Positions 1 to 9,040 of a stretch of DNA of 64,000 nucleotides are shown in pieces. Position 1 is the first letter of the stretch. Each line of letters opens with the position of its first letter. The notes beneath the pieces were generated by a model, which worked only from the letters and a program-made list of their open reading frames with translations, had not been told where the DNA came from and made no database searches. The translations under genes and the position numbers were made by a program. The stretch comes from Chitinophaga hostae (GTDB taxonomy: Bacteria > Bacteroidota > Bacteroidia > Chitinophagales > Chitinophagaceae): NCBI RefSeq assembly GCF_018224885.1, contig NZ_JAGTXB010000027.1, forward strand, positions 60,528 through 124,527, in the 5' to 3' direction.

Positions 1-1
1 G

Positions 2-2203
2 AAAGCAGTATTTCTGTATATAACATTGATGAGCCTGTGTAGTATTGTTGCTGCACAGGCTTCTTTGTCTCAGGCGCCAAAGGTTGTCCGCTACGATCTC
101 TACGTAGGCGATACCATGGTGAACTATTCCGGAAAAACCAAACATGCACTGGCGATTAACGGTACCATTCCCGGCCCCACCCTTCATTTTACCGAGGGAG
201 ATACCGCCGAAATATACGTACATAACACGCTGAAACAGGAAACTTCTATCCACTGGCATGGCATTATTTTGCCCAACCAATACGATGGCGTATCCTACCT
301 GACAACAAGACCGGTAAAAGCCGGCGAAACTCACCTGTACCGTTTCCCGGTGGTGCAGCACGGTACGTACTGGTATCATAGTCATACGATGTTCCAGGAG
401 CAGAGCGGTATGTATGGCGCTATCGTGATGCACAAAAGAAATGAACCTACCGGTAAAGAATATATGTTGTTGCTGAGTGACTGGACGGATATGCATCCGC
501 ATACCGTAAACCGGTACCTGCACAACGCGAACGATTGGTTTGCTATTAAAAAGGGATCCGTGCAGAGTTATGCGGAAGCGATCGGGCATAAGCAGTTCCC
601 CACCAAAGTAACCAATGAATGGAAACGCATGAATGCCATGGATGTAAGCGATGTGTATTATGAACGTTTCCTCAGTAATGGTAAAGCGGTGGAAGAGCAG
701 CCACAGTTTAAAGCGGGAGATAAAGTGCGTTTGCGCATTGTGAACGGCAGCTCCTCTACTTATTTCTGGTTGCACTATGCCGGCGGAAAAATTTCGGTGG
801 TAGCCAATGATGGCGCCGATGTGGAGCCGGTGGAGGTGGACCGTTTGCTGGTGGGTGTATCTGAAACCTATGATGTAATAGTAACGATACCGGATAATAT
901 GCAGTATGAATTTATGGCTACTGCGGAAGATCGTACAGGTTCCACCTCGTTATGGCTGGGCCAGGGGATGAAAATGCCTGCCAAACCATTACCGCGCCTC
1001 AAATATTTTGAGGGAATGAAGATGATGAACGACATGATGAAAATGAACGGGGATATGGATACCAGCGGCGGCATGGAAATGTCGAATCAGCAAATGGATA
1101 TGAATACCGTGATGTACCCGGAGATTACCGGTGAAGAGAAAGCTGCGCCTATGCAGCATGACATGCATGGCATGCAAATGGATAGCGCCGCCGGGGATAT
1201 TGTAACATTGAATTACGGCATGTTAAGAGCGCCGGAGAAAACCACTTTACCGGAAGGACCCGTGAAGCTGCTGAATTTTGAATTAACAGGGAACATGAAT
1301 CGTTATGTATGGAGTATCAATAATAAAACGGTTTCTGAAACAGATAAGATCTTAATCAAGAAAGGGGAGATCGTGCGGATCGTGTTGTATAACAATACCA
1401 TGATGCGGCATCCGATGCATTTACACGGACATTTTTTCAGGGTGTTAAATGGACAAGGCGAATATTCACCGTTGAAAACAGTGCTGGATATTATGCCGAT
1501 GGAACGCGATACTATTGAGTTTGCGGCTACGGAAAGCGGTGACTGGTTCTTTCACTGTCATATCCTTTATCACATGATGAGCGGTATGGGCCGTGTGTTC
1601 AGTTATGAAAATTCACCGCCTAACCCGGAAGTGCCGGATCCAGCGATGGCTTATAAAATGCTGAAGAAAGATGATCGCATGCTGCATACCATGGCAAGAG
1701 TGGGATTAGAAAGCACCGGCAGTGATGGAGAAGTGATGGTAGCGAATACGCGGTATCGTTTTTCGACTGAATGGCGGCTGGGAGTAAACGATCATCACGG
1801 TTATGAAAGCGAAAGCCATTTTGGAAGATACTTTGGTAAAATGCAATGGCTGTTTCCATACGTTGGCTGGGATGTGCGGTACCGTAAGATGGATGACGCA
1901 GAGAAGAATTTATTCGGGCAAAAGAATACAAAGGACTTCAGACAGGTGTTTCACGTGGGACTGGAATATACGTTGCCCATGCTGATTGTGGCCGATGCTT
2001 CGGTGGATACAGACGGGCGTTTGCGCGTGCAGCTGATGCGGGATGATGTGCCGGTAACAAGACGTCTGCGTTTTAGCTTTATGGTGAACACGGATAAAGA
2101 ATATATGGCCGGATTCCGGTATATCGTTACAAGGAATTTTGCCTTTTCCACTCACTACGACAGCGATATGGGGCTGGGAGCGGGTATTACATTAAGCTAT
2201 TAA
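2..2203 (+). CDS. Multicopper oxidase with CopB-like C-terminal domain, 5' partial
   Basis: Periplasmic copper-oxidising enzyme of the CopA laccase-like family, expected to oxidise Cu(I) and protect the envelope. The frame is open to the window edge. The codons before the ATG at 29 read KAVFLYIT and run into MSLCSIVAAQA, so a signal peptide begins just outside the window. Counting from ATG 29, copper motifs are HWHG (~75), WYHSH (115-119), HPMHLHGH (~461) and HCHILYHMMSGM (~509). A methionine-rich stretch at ~326-390 probably binds copper. Residues ~556 to the end resemble the CopB outer-membrane domain, ending in beta-barrel-like strands. The next gene starts 10 bp downstream and is a copper ATPase, so the two form a copper-resistance operon. 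The family is certain; the CopB assignment of the C-terminus is by pattern. Confidence 0.93.
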   Translation, partial: KAVFLYITLMSLCSIVAAQASLSQAPKVVRYDLYVGDTMVNYSGKTKHALAINGTIPGPTLHFTEGDTAEIYVHNTLKQETSIHWHGIILPNQYDGVSYLTTRPVKAGETHLYRFPVVQHGTYWYHSHTMFQEQSGMYGAIVMHKRNEPTGKEYMLLLSDWTDMHPHTVNRYLHNANDWFAIKKGSVQSYAEAIGHKQFPTKVTNEWKRMNAMDVSDVYYERFLSNGKAVEEQPQFKAGDKVRLRIVNGSSSTYFWLHYAGGKISVVANDGADVEPVEVDRLLVGVSETYDVIVTIPDNMQYEFMATAEDRTGSTSLWLGQGMKMPAKPLPRLKYFEGMKMMNDMMKMNGDMDTSGGMEMSNQQMDMNTVMYPEITGEEKAAPMQHDMHGMQMDSAAGDIVTLNYGMLRAPEKTTLPEGPVKLLNFELTGNMNRYVWSINNKTVSETDKILIKKGEIVRIVLYNNTMMRHPMHLHGHFFRVLNGQGEYSPLKTVLDIMPMERDTIEFAATESGDWFFHCHILYHMMSGMGRVFSYENSPPNPEVPDPAMAYKMLKKDDRMLHTMARVGLESTGSDGEVMVANTRYRFSTEWRLGVNDHHGYESESHFGRYFGKMQWLFPYVGWDVRYRKMDDAEKNLFGQKNTKDFRQVFHVGLEYTLPMLIVADASVDTDGRLRVQLMRDDVPVTRRLRFSFMVNTDKEYMAGFRYIVTRNFAFSTHYDSDMGLGAGITLSY

Positions 2204-2213
2204 ATAGAACAGT

Positions 2214-4271
2214 ATGGAACATCAACATCAGCATCAGCACACCGACATGAAGATGGATATGCCATCGCATGAGCATGCGGGGATGAAACACGAACAACAA
2301 CAGATGGGACATGGGGGACATCATGATCATCATGCGATGATGATCGCGGATTTCAGGAAACGCTTTTATGTAGTGCTGATACTAACGGTGCCTGTTATGC
2401 TGCTGTCGGAAATGATACAGCATTGGTTAGGCATCACTATTAGTTTTACGGGAGATAAATACCTGTTGCTGTTGTTGTCTTCTGTAGTCTTTGTATACGG
2501 TGGCTGGCCATTTCTGAAGGGCTGGTATGAAGAGATGAAGGCCTGGGAGCCGGGCATGATGACGCTGATTGGGTTTGCCATTACGGTGGCTTATGTATAC
2601 AGTGTGGCCACTGTATTTGGTTTATCCGGCATGGATTTTTTCTGGGAGCTCACTACGCTGATCCTGATTATGTTGCTGGGGCATTGGATTGAGATGAAGT
2701 CGGTAGCCGGCGCTTCACGGGAGCTGGAGTTGCTGGTGCAGCTGATGCCGGACGATGCGCATTTGGTGCATGGTGATCATATCATGGATGTGAAAACGGC
2801 ATCGCTGAAGGCGGGGGACATTATTTTAATCAAGCCGGGGGAGAAGGTGGCAGCAGATGGTAATATTACAGAGGGCGAAACCTATTTGAATGAGAGTATG
2901 CTGACCGGCGAATCGAAGCCGGTGCAAAAGCAGCAGGGGGATAAGGTGATTGCAGGGGCTATTAACGGGAATGGCGCCATCAGGGTGGCTGTAACACATG
3001 GTGTGGCCGATTCTTATTTGTCGCAGGTGGTAAAGCTGGTACAGGATGCGCAGCAATCCAAATCAAAAACGCAGTTGCTGGCTGACAAGGCTGCGCGCTG
3101 GCTGACGTTGATTGCTATCCTCGCCGGGATTGCCACGTTTTTATACTGGTGGCTGAGTGGGCGGGAGCTGTCTTTTGCGATAGAACGCATGGTAACGGTG
3201 ATCGTGATTTGTTGTCCGCATGCCCTGGGATTGGCGGTGCCGCTGGTGATTGCTAAATCCACGGCGTTGTCGGCACGGCATGGTTTACTGATCAAGAACC
3301 GTACGGACTTTGAGAACTCCCGGAGAATTACCAGTATTGTCTTCGACAAGACCGGTACGCTTACGGTGGGCCGTTTTGAAGTGGTACGCTTTGATACTTT
3401 ACAGGCGGGGTTAGAGAAAGAACAGGTGTTGCTGCTGGCAGCTGCTCTGGAAGGGAGTTCGGAACACCCGATTGCCACAGGTATTTTGAGTAAAGTGAAG
3501 GCATTGCAGCTGGCGGCGCCGGCTGCGGAAAGTATAACGGCCATTACCGGGAAAGGTATCAGCGGGAAGGTAAACGGAAAAGAGGTGATGGTGGTAAGCC
3601 CGGGATATGTTGCCGAGCAGCTCCGGGACGCGAATACAACGGATATACAGGCAGGGGAAACATTGGTATACGTAGTGGTGAACAATGCCGTGGCGGGTTT
3701 TATTGCGCTGGCAGACCAGATACGGCCGGAGTCGGCAGGGGCTATTGCCACGCTGAAGGAAAACCGGATCAAAACCACCTTGTTAACGGGCGATAACCGG
3801 GTAGTGGCGGAAAGTGTAAGCAAGGCGTTGGGAATGGACAATTTTATTGCAGAAGTGCTGCCTCACCAGAAGCTGGATAAGATAAAGACATTACAACAGC
3901 AGGGAGAGTTTGTGGCGATGACGGGAGACGGGATCAATGATGCGCCCGCGCTGGCCCAGGCAGATGTGGGAATTGCCATTGGCAGCGGCAGCGATGTGGC
4001 GGCAGAAACAGCCGGTATTGTGCTGGTCAACAGTAATCCGCAGGACGTGGTAAATCTCATTTTATTCGGGAAGGCTACGTGGCGGAAAATGATCCAGAAC
4101 CTGGTTTGGGCAACCGGGTATAACATTGTGGCGTTACCATTGGCGGCCGGGGTGCTGTATAAAGAAGGGATTTTGCTGAGCCCTGCGGCAGGCGCGGTTT
4201 TGATGACGGTGAGCACGGTGGTGGTGGCCATTAATGCGAGCCTGTTAAAAGTAAAAGAATCCGGAAAGTAA
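2214..4271 (+). CDS. copB: CopB-type heavy-metal (copper) P1B-ATPase
   Basis: Inner-membrane ATPase exporting copper (the CPH subtype is often linked to Cu(II) or Ag). The N-terminus is a His/Met-rich tail (MEHQHQHQHTDMKMDM, then HHDHHAMM) in place of a classical CxxC metal-binding domain. Seen in order: membrane segments from ~50, the actuator loop TGES, the CPH motif (CCPHALGL, ~333) that marks subgroup P1B-3, phosphorylation site DKTGTLT (Asp ~378), the SEHP motif (~417), GDGINDAPA (~571) and two final membrane helices. The 685-residue length is normal. It lies 10 bp behind the multicopper oxidase, which would oxidise the exported metal. Exact metal specificity cannot be read from sequence. 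Confidence 0.95.
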   Translation: MEHQHQHQHTDMKMDMPSHEHAGMKHEQQQMGHGGHHDHHAMMIADFRKRFYVVLILTVPVMLLSEMIQHWLGITISFTGDKYLLLLLSSVVFVYGGWPFLKGWYEEMKAWEPGMMTLIGFAITVAYVYSVATVFGLSGMDFFWELTTLILIMLLGHWIEMKSVAGASRELELLVQLMPDDAHLVHGDHIMDVKTASLKAGDIILIKPGEKVAADGNITEGETYLNESMLTGESKPVQKQQGDKVIAGAINGNGAIRVAVTHGVADSYLSQVVKLVQDAQQSKSKTQLLADKAARWLTLIAILAGIATFLYWWLSGRELSFAIERMVTVIVICCPHALGLAVPLVIAKSTALSARHGLLIKNRTDFENSRRITSIVFDKTGTLTVGRFEVVRFDTLQAGLEKEQVLLLAAALEGSSEHPIATGILSKVKALQLAAPAAESITAITGKGISGKVNGKEVMVVSPGYVAEQLRDANTTDIQAGETLVYVVVNNAVAGFIALADQIRPESAGAIATLKENRIKTTLLTGDNRVVAESVSKALGMDNFIAEVLPHQKLDKIKTLQQQGEFVAMTGDGINDAPALAQADVGIAIGSGSDVAAETAGIVLVNSNPQDVVNLILFGKATWRKMIQNLVWATGYNIVALPLAAGVLYKEGILLSPAAGAVLMTVSTVVVAINASLLKVKESGK

Positions 4272-4284
4272 ATATTAAGTGAAA

Positions 4285-4341
4285 GTAAATATTGTGTAAT
4301 ATTGTAGTGGATTTATAGACGTGATATTACACAATATTTAC
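4285..4341. repeat. 18-bp perfect inverted repeat, 21-bp loop
   Basis: The arms GTAAATATTGTGTAATAT (4285-4302) and its exact complement (4324-4341) flank a 21-bp spacer. The element lies just after the copper ATPase stop and before the hybrid kinase. An extra partial copy, AAGTAAATATT, overlaps the ATPase stop at about 4267. It is AT-rich without a clean T-run, so it could be a weak terminator or a protein-binding palindrome. The symmetry is directly visible; its function is inferred. Confidence 0.6.
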
Positions 4342-4391
4342 AACTGTTTTTTACACATTGTCCCGCGAGCTCCTCTCAAAATGATAACCAT

Positions 4392-6089
4392 ATGGATATT
4401 CGCCACTTACTCCACCGCATTGTGAATGCCGGCACTTCCCGACAGGAAGAAGCGTTAGCAAAGGTGACCAGGATGGTCAATACTTTTTCGGTTATCACTA
4501 TTACGCTTTGTCTTCTCTTTGGAGGGCTTGTTTACCTGGGGACTGGTAAAATGGAGTTGCTGGTACCTGCCTGCATCGAAGCTACCCTTTTCCTGGGGGT
4601 ATTTTTACTCAATAGCATAAATAAGCCTGTTTTAGCCAGTATTGCCTTTGTGGCGATCAACAATATTGCGATTGTGTATTTCAGTGCCGTAATGGGTATG
4701 TTAACAGAAGTACACATGTTATTCCTGTTCCTGCTGGGCGCTTCCCTTATGATTTTCCAGACCCGTACGCTGGTAGTGGCCAGCATTGTGGTATCGGTGT
4801 TATCGGTGATTGCCTGCGAAACAAACTATTATAACAATTTTATTACTCCGCTGGCCATGGGGCATGAGCAGCAGTTTATTGTCCGCTGGATTACCCTGCC
4901 GGCCATCCTGCTGCTGGATATCGCTACTATCTTCCTATATATCAGCAAACTGCGTACGCTCAATACAAAACTGGCCAAAGCAACGGATGAAAAAACCATT
5001 TTTGTCAGGGAAACCAGCCATGAGATCCGGAATCCGCTGAATGCCATTTACGGGATCAGCCAGGACCTGATGATGAAGGTGCAGAAAGAAGACCGGTACA
5101 GTGATCTTCGCCCGGAAGTAGAGCATCTGTACTCTGCCACCCATAACGTATTACAGATCATTAATAACGTGCTGGAAATTTCCAGGATTGAAGAAGGCGG
5201 CTCGCACAATATTCACAATGAAGCGTTTAATATACGCGAATTGATTTCGGATAAAATTATTGTGTACCAATACATTGCGGAAATCCGTGGTATCCGGATA
5301 AAGGCGGATATTTCGGAAGATATGCCGGTGGCTATTGTGGCGGACAAGGGTAAACTGACGCAGGTATTGAATAACCTGTTATTTAATGCTATTAAATTTA
5401 CCCGTGTAAACAGTGTGATAGCTGTAAAAGTATTGAGAGATGGAGAACAGTGGCAGTTTCGCGTAAAAGATCAGGGCCCGGGTATTCCGAAGGAAGACCT
5501 GCTATCGATATTTACGCCGTTTAAAGCGGGTAAAAGTGAATTTGAAGGTACCGGGCTTGGATTACCTATTACCCGGAAGTATGTAGAACTGATGGGGGGT
5601 AAAATTACCGTTAACAGTATGTTGCAGCAGGGAGCTACCTTTATTGTAAATCTGCCGCTTACTGTTTGTGATATGCCTTTGCCGGCAACAAAAGAAGCTT
5701 TTATGGAGCTAACGCTGCACAAAGGATTAAAGGGTCTTGTAATAGATGATAATGAGATGAGCCAGCTGGTGTTATCCAATTTCCTGCGCCGGCTTGGTTT
5801 CAGTACGGTTACTGCCGGAAATGGCGTGGAAGGGATCAACAAAGCAATGGATGAAAAACCGGATATCATTTTCATAGATAGTTATATGCCGGGACTCAGC
5901 GGGAAAGATACTGTAAAGCAATTCCGTGAAATACCTGCCTTTAAAAATATTCCGGTGATTGCAGTATCCGGGGATGCGTTCCAGGAGTCGATCGATGATA
6001 TGCTGGGCGCAGGTGCGAGCGAATATATTTCCAAACCTATCGATCTCAAGCTGCTGAACAGCACCCTGAATAAGCTGCTACCGCAATAA
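4392..6089 (+). CDS. Hybrid sensor histidine kinase/response regulator
   Basis: Membrane-bound two-component sensor. Residues ~35-190 hold about six hydrophobic segments (an integral membrane sensor, no recognised periplasmic domain). HisKA follows with the phospho-accepting His ~210 in ETSHEIRNPLNAIYG. The HATPase domain has NNLLFNAIKF (N box), DQGPGIP (G1) and GTGLGLPI (G2). A C-terminal receiver has the acidic pair in VIDDNEM, phospho-Asp ~496 in FIDSYMPG and Lys in SKPIDL. No output domain or separate regulator is adjacent, so it probably relays to an unlinked phosphotransfer partner. Its stop codon directly abuts the stop of the convergent terpene synthase. Confidence 0.93.
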   Translation: MDIRHLLHRIVNAGTSRQEEALAKVTRMVNTFSVITITLCLLFGGLVYLGTGKMELLVPACIEATLFLGVFLLNSINKPVLASIAFVAINNIAIVYFSAVMGMLTEVHMLFLFLLGASLMIFQTRTLVVASIVVSVLSVIACETNYYNNFITPLAMGHEQQFIVRWITLPAILLLDIATIFLYISKLRTLNTKLAKATDEKTIFVRETSHEIRNPLNAIYGISQDLMMKVQKEDRYSDLRPEVEHLYSATHNVLQIINNVLEISRIEEGGSHNIHNEAFNIRELISDKIIVYQYIAEIRGIRIKADISEDMPVAIVADKGKLTQVLNNLLFNAIKFTRVNSVIAVKVLRDGEQWQFRVKDQGPGIPKEDLLSIFTPFKAGKSEFEGTGLGLPITRKYVELMGGKITVNSMLQQGATFIVNLPLTVCDMPLPATKEAFMELTLHKGLKGLVIDDNEMSQLVLSNFLRRLGFSTVTAGNGVEGINKAMDEKPDIIFIDSYMPGLSGKDTVKQFREIPAFKNIPVIAVSGDAFQESIDDMLGAGASEYISKPIDLKLLNSTLNKLLPQ

Positions 6090-7067
6090 TCAGGCGTATC
6101 CATAATGGTAGCGGGTGGTATCCTGGCTACTCCAGTCTATATTTCCTTTCATCATCCTTCCCAGGGTGAGCACATATTCTTCCAGAATGGGTTTTACGGC
6201 AGCCGAGCACAAAGCGGTGAGTACATCTGCGGTGTTATTGAACAGCGCTACTTCCGAGTTGTGGATACGGATCGCCTGTTCTACAGCTTGCTCCAGCGTA
6301 AGCTGGTGATGATGTTTCAGTAGCATTACCAGGTTCAGTTCGTCGCCGCCTTCCAGCTCTTTTGAAAAGGAGTAGAGGTCGTTTGCCCAGCAAATAGTTT
6401 GACTGCAATACAATCCCATACTTTTTACCTGTTTGTTGGCCCTCAGATCGGCAGGCAGGTTAATTTCCCCCATGAGGGTAGCCAGGTCCAGGAAGAAATT
6501 GGCGCCGCCTATCTGTGGCCGGAACCGGATGTAATCTTTCAATGAAATGTTCCGCGCATTATCTACATGTTTCATACGCCACATATTAGCGATAAAGGCA
6601 TCTTTCAAACTGCGGGCAAACCTCACCTGCCAGGCTTTGGTGCTGATACTGCGCATGCGCTGCCAGATATCGCTCATGGCGGCGAGGATAGGGCCGCCGG
6701 TGTCCAGTGTAAAGGTTTTATTGGCTTCCAGGATCTGCATCATGTTATACACAGTGCGTTCAAAGCCGGTGTTGAGTTCGTTGGGTGACAGGGCATCGAG
6801 GTGGTCATCCCACAGGAACAGCAGGGTGTTGAAATCGCTGGCCATACATAGGGAAGACAGGGGGGCATTGGGAAACATCCGGGCAACCATCCAGGTAAAT
6901 TTCTGTGCATGATAGTCATCCCAGGTGTTTTCATCTTTTACCAGGTGGAAGTGATGTACCCAGGCAGTAGTGTGTTGGTCCGCTTCAGATACGCGCGGAT
7001 GGAGACTCTCAGGGAACGGACAATAGAGTTCCGGAGAGGAGGTTGTTGTTAGCATGACAAATTGCAT
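6090..7067 (-). CDS. Class I terpene synthase (bacterial terpene cyclase)
   Basis: Cytosolic enzyme that ionises and cyclises a linear prenyl diphosphate. Seen: the aspartate-rich metal motif DDHLD inside FLWDDHLDAL, the NSE-type second metal motif NDLYSFSKE, and a C-terminal RY pair in TTRYHYGY. The 325-residue length fits bacterial single-domain cyclases. A later ATG (MLTTTSS) is an alternative start. No prenyl transferase, P450 or tailoring gene is adjacent, so it is an orphan cyclase using the housekeeping farnesyl or geranylgeranyl diphosphate pool. Chitinophaga is known to carry several such cyclases, including a characterised hydroxydolabelladiene synthase in C. pinensis. The product here cannot be predicted. 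Confidence 0.92.
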   Translation of the reverse strand: MQFVMLTTTSSPELYCPFPESLHPRVSEADQHTTAWVHHFHLVKDENTWDDYHAQKFTWMVARMFPNAPLSSLCMASDFNTLLFLWDDHLDALSPNELNTGFERTVYNMMQILEANKTFTLDTGGPILAAMSDIWQRMRSISTKAWQVRFARSLKDAFIANMWRMKHVDNARNISLKDYIRFRPQIGGANFFLDLATLMGEINLPADLRANKQVKSMGLYCSQTICWANDLYSFSKELEGGDELNLVMLLKHHHQLTLEQAVEQAIRIHNSEVALFNNTADVLTALCSAAVKPILEEYVLTLGRMMKGNIDWSSQDTTRYHYGYA

Positions 7068-7153
7068 TTAAAAGTGAATAGATAAAAGTTGATATAATTT
7101 GACCGGAGCAGTGATAAATAGTGTTTAACGGATTTCGATTTTTCCCGGTATTA

Positions 7154-7161
7154 CAAATTTA
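7154..7161 (-). promoter_or_regulatory. Candidate -7 box for the terpene synthase
   Basis: On the minus strand the bases read TAAATTTG, matching the Bacteroidota -7 consensus TAnnTTTG, about 87 bp before the terpene synthase ATG. I see no good -33 TTTG at the expected distance, so this is only a candidate. Confidence 0.35.
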
Positions 7162-7201
7162 TTAATGTACGGAGGACGTCCGAAAAAAAGAATTAAATAA
7201 G

Positions 7202-7235
7202 AAAGGGGATACTGCCGTTTGGCAGCATCCCCTTT
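7202..7235 (-). terminator. Intrinsic terminator of the amidohydrolase gene
   Basis: Fifteen-bp arms (7202-7216 and 7221-7235, one mismatch) with a four-base loop form a strong GGGGAT..ATCCCC hairpin. On the minus strand it is followed by T-rich sequence. It lies past the amidohydrolase stop at 7291 and separates that gene from the terpene synthase. Confidence 0.75.
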
Positions 7236-7290
7236 TGAAGGATACAGTAAGTTTGCTCCCGGGAGTCCCCAAGGGTTTCGCTGTAACAGT

Positions 7291-8625
7291 TTACTGCATT
7301 ACAGGTCCCTGGCTTACTTCTACACCGGCCTTGTACACCGCAGCAATCTTCCTCGTATTTTTTATATCCGTGGCAGGGTTGGCGTTGAGTATAATAAAGT
7401 CGGCCGTTTTTCCCGGCATAATCGTTCCGTATTGCTTATGTATGTTCAACGCCGTTGCTGCATTTTTGGTAGCGATGGTGATCACCTGAAGTGGCGTTAA
7501 TCCTGCCTGCACCAGCAGCTCCATTTCCAGGTGTTCAGAAAACCCCTGGGCGCGCACGGGTTGTGCGCCCGAGTCTGTACCCAGTGCTACCAGGATACCG
7601 GCGTCGGCAATTTTCTTTACATTCTTCAATGCTGTTTCGAAAGCATGTACATTCCTTTGATAAGAAGGGGAATTTTTCAGGTTGTCCTGGTATTGGGCAG
7701 AGGTGATCATTTCATACACGCCCGGTTCCAGGGAAGCTTTGAAGAAAGCATCGTCTATCCACTCCGGCCTACGGGCATAGATATACGCATATTCATCGAG
7801 GGAGAGCGTAGGGATGTATACCACTCCTTTTTTCTTCATTTGTTGAAGCAGTGCAGCATCTATTTCCTGGTCGCGGATACTGTGCGCGATGATATCAAGA
7901 CCGTTGTCAACAAGACTGCGCGCATCGGCCAGGTAATAGAGATGGGAGGCCACCCTTACCTGGTGGTGATGTGCACGTGCGATAATGGCTTTATAAATAT
8001 TGCTGTCCATTTTTGGAGATGATCCGCCAAAATCATCTACCCACATTTTTATAACCGCCGGCTTTACAGCAGTCACGCTATCCATTTCCGTGGTGGCCTG
8101 TGCAGCGGTGGCCGGGTGATAGATGTATTTCATGGGTGGACCTCCTTTGAAAGCAGCGAAGCCATAACCGGCAGAGAACAACCGGGCGCCTGGCAGCAGG
8201 CCGTTTACGGATGAGTCACGGAGACCGGTGTTAAAAAGCATGGGCTCATCAGAACCCATCACCAGTATATTGGTAACGCCGTAGTCGGCGTATTTTTTGA
8301 GTTGCGACAATATATTTTCGCGGGTATAGGGATTCGTTTTATTGGTACTTCCCTGGATCATGCCAACATGCACATGCGCGCTGGTAATAGCTGGCATCAC
8401 TGTTTTGCCCTGGCCGTCTATAACAGTGGCGCCAGTTGCAGTAAGCCCGGGACCTATCTGCGCGATCGTGCTTCCTTTTATCAGGATATCAGTAGATGTT
8501 ATAGGAGTGCCGCCGTTGCCGTCGATCAGCGTTATGTTTTTCAGCAGGATAGTGTTGATGTGTGGCGCCGGCTGAAACGCAGGCAGCAATAGTGCCGCCA
8601 GGATGAGTAACGGGTTTCTTTTCAT
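7291..8625 (-). CDS. Secreted metal-dependent amidohydrolase
   Basis: Amidohydrolase-superfamily enzyme of the imidazolonepropionase-like group, probably periplasmic. The N-terminus is a signal peptide (MKRNPLLILAALLLPAFQ). The composite beta domain (ITLIDGNGG..) is followed by the metal motif HVHVG, a candidate bridging Lys in VIKMWVDD, metal His in ASHLYY and IAHSIRD, and the catalytic Asp in LGTDSGA. It ends in the usual PGKTADFIIL segment. The 444-residue length is typical. Such proteins include prolidase-like and cyclic-amide hydrolases; the substrate cannot be told. It is a single gene with its own terminator. Confidence 0.88.
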   Translation of the reverse strand: MKRNPLLILAALLLPAFQPAPHINTILLKNITLIDGNGGTPITSTDILIKGSTIAQIGPGLTATGATVIDGQGKTVMPAITSAHVHVGMIQGSTNKTNPYTRENILSQLKKYADYGVTNILVMGSDEPMLFNTGLRDSSVNGLLPGARLFSAGYGFAAFKGGPPMKYIYHPATAAQATTEMDSVTAVKPAVIKMWVDDFGGSSPKMDSNIYKAIIARAHHHQVRVASHLYYLADARSLVDNGLDIIAHSIRDQEIDAALLQQMKKKGVVYIPTLSLDEYAYIYARRPEWIDDAFFKASLEPGVYEMITSAQYQDNLKNSPSYQRNVHAFETALKNVKKIADAGILVALGTDSGAQPVRAQGFSEHLEMELLVQAGLTPLQVITIATKNAATALNIHKQYGTIMPGKTADFIILNANPATDIKNTRKIAAVYKAGVEVSQGPVMQ

Positions 8626-8745
8626 GGCAATGGTGTTATGAGAAGGAAATTACGCATTTATGGGAAGGGATGCAAATTTGATGGAGATGAATTGAGTAAA
8701 ACGGAATATCTTAGGTAGCGCTTTCTGCCAGTGAAATAGTATCGA

Positions 8746-9024
8746 ATGAAAAGTTTTAAGGAAGATTTGAATGTAGCGGTTTTTACTACCAGGTTTGTAA
8801 TCAGGGAAGGGGAACCAATCCTGTATGTGTTTCATCATGAGGAGGATGGCGCGTGGGAATTTATCAGTGCAACTCAGGCTGTCTGCGATAGTGATTATTT
8901 AATAGTAGCGTTAGCCCAAATCATTGACCGGGATGCTGCAATACTGGAATTGGCGGACCTGCAGCAGGGAGAAGCAGCTTATAGGTCTGATATTACAGGC
9001 GTATGGCAGAGAAGAAAAATTTAA
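8746..9024 (+). CDS. Small conserved-looking protein of unknown function
   Basis: A 92-residue soluble protein that I do not recognise with confidence. Seen: an early beta-rich part with FVIREGEPILYVFHHEEDG followed by AWEF, the pattern of small acidic single-domain proteins in which a short strand is followed by an acidic DG-W motif. No signal peptide, membrane segment or catalytic motif is evident. It precedes by 16 bp a small membrane protein on the same strand, so the two may be co-transcribed. Confidence 0.6.
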   Translation: MKSFKEDLNVAVFTTRFVIREGEPILYVFHHEEDGAWEFISATQAVCDSDYLIVALAQIIDRDAAILELADLQQGEAAYRSDITGVWQRRKI

Positions 9025-9040
9025 AATAACCAGTTGCCGA

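Noticed and set aside
3014..3841. A 275-codon minus-strand open frame inside the copper ATPase
   Set aside because: The plus-strand frame carries CPH, DKTGTLT and the other ATPase motifs; the antisense has only low-complexity Ser/Ala/Thr sequence.
8924..9040. A longer start for the small membrane protein
   Set aside because: It would overlap the preceding gene, and the extra residues are polar and unlike a membrane-protein N-terminus; ATG 9041 is better.
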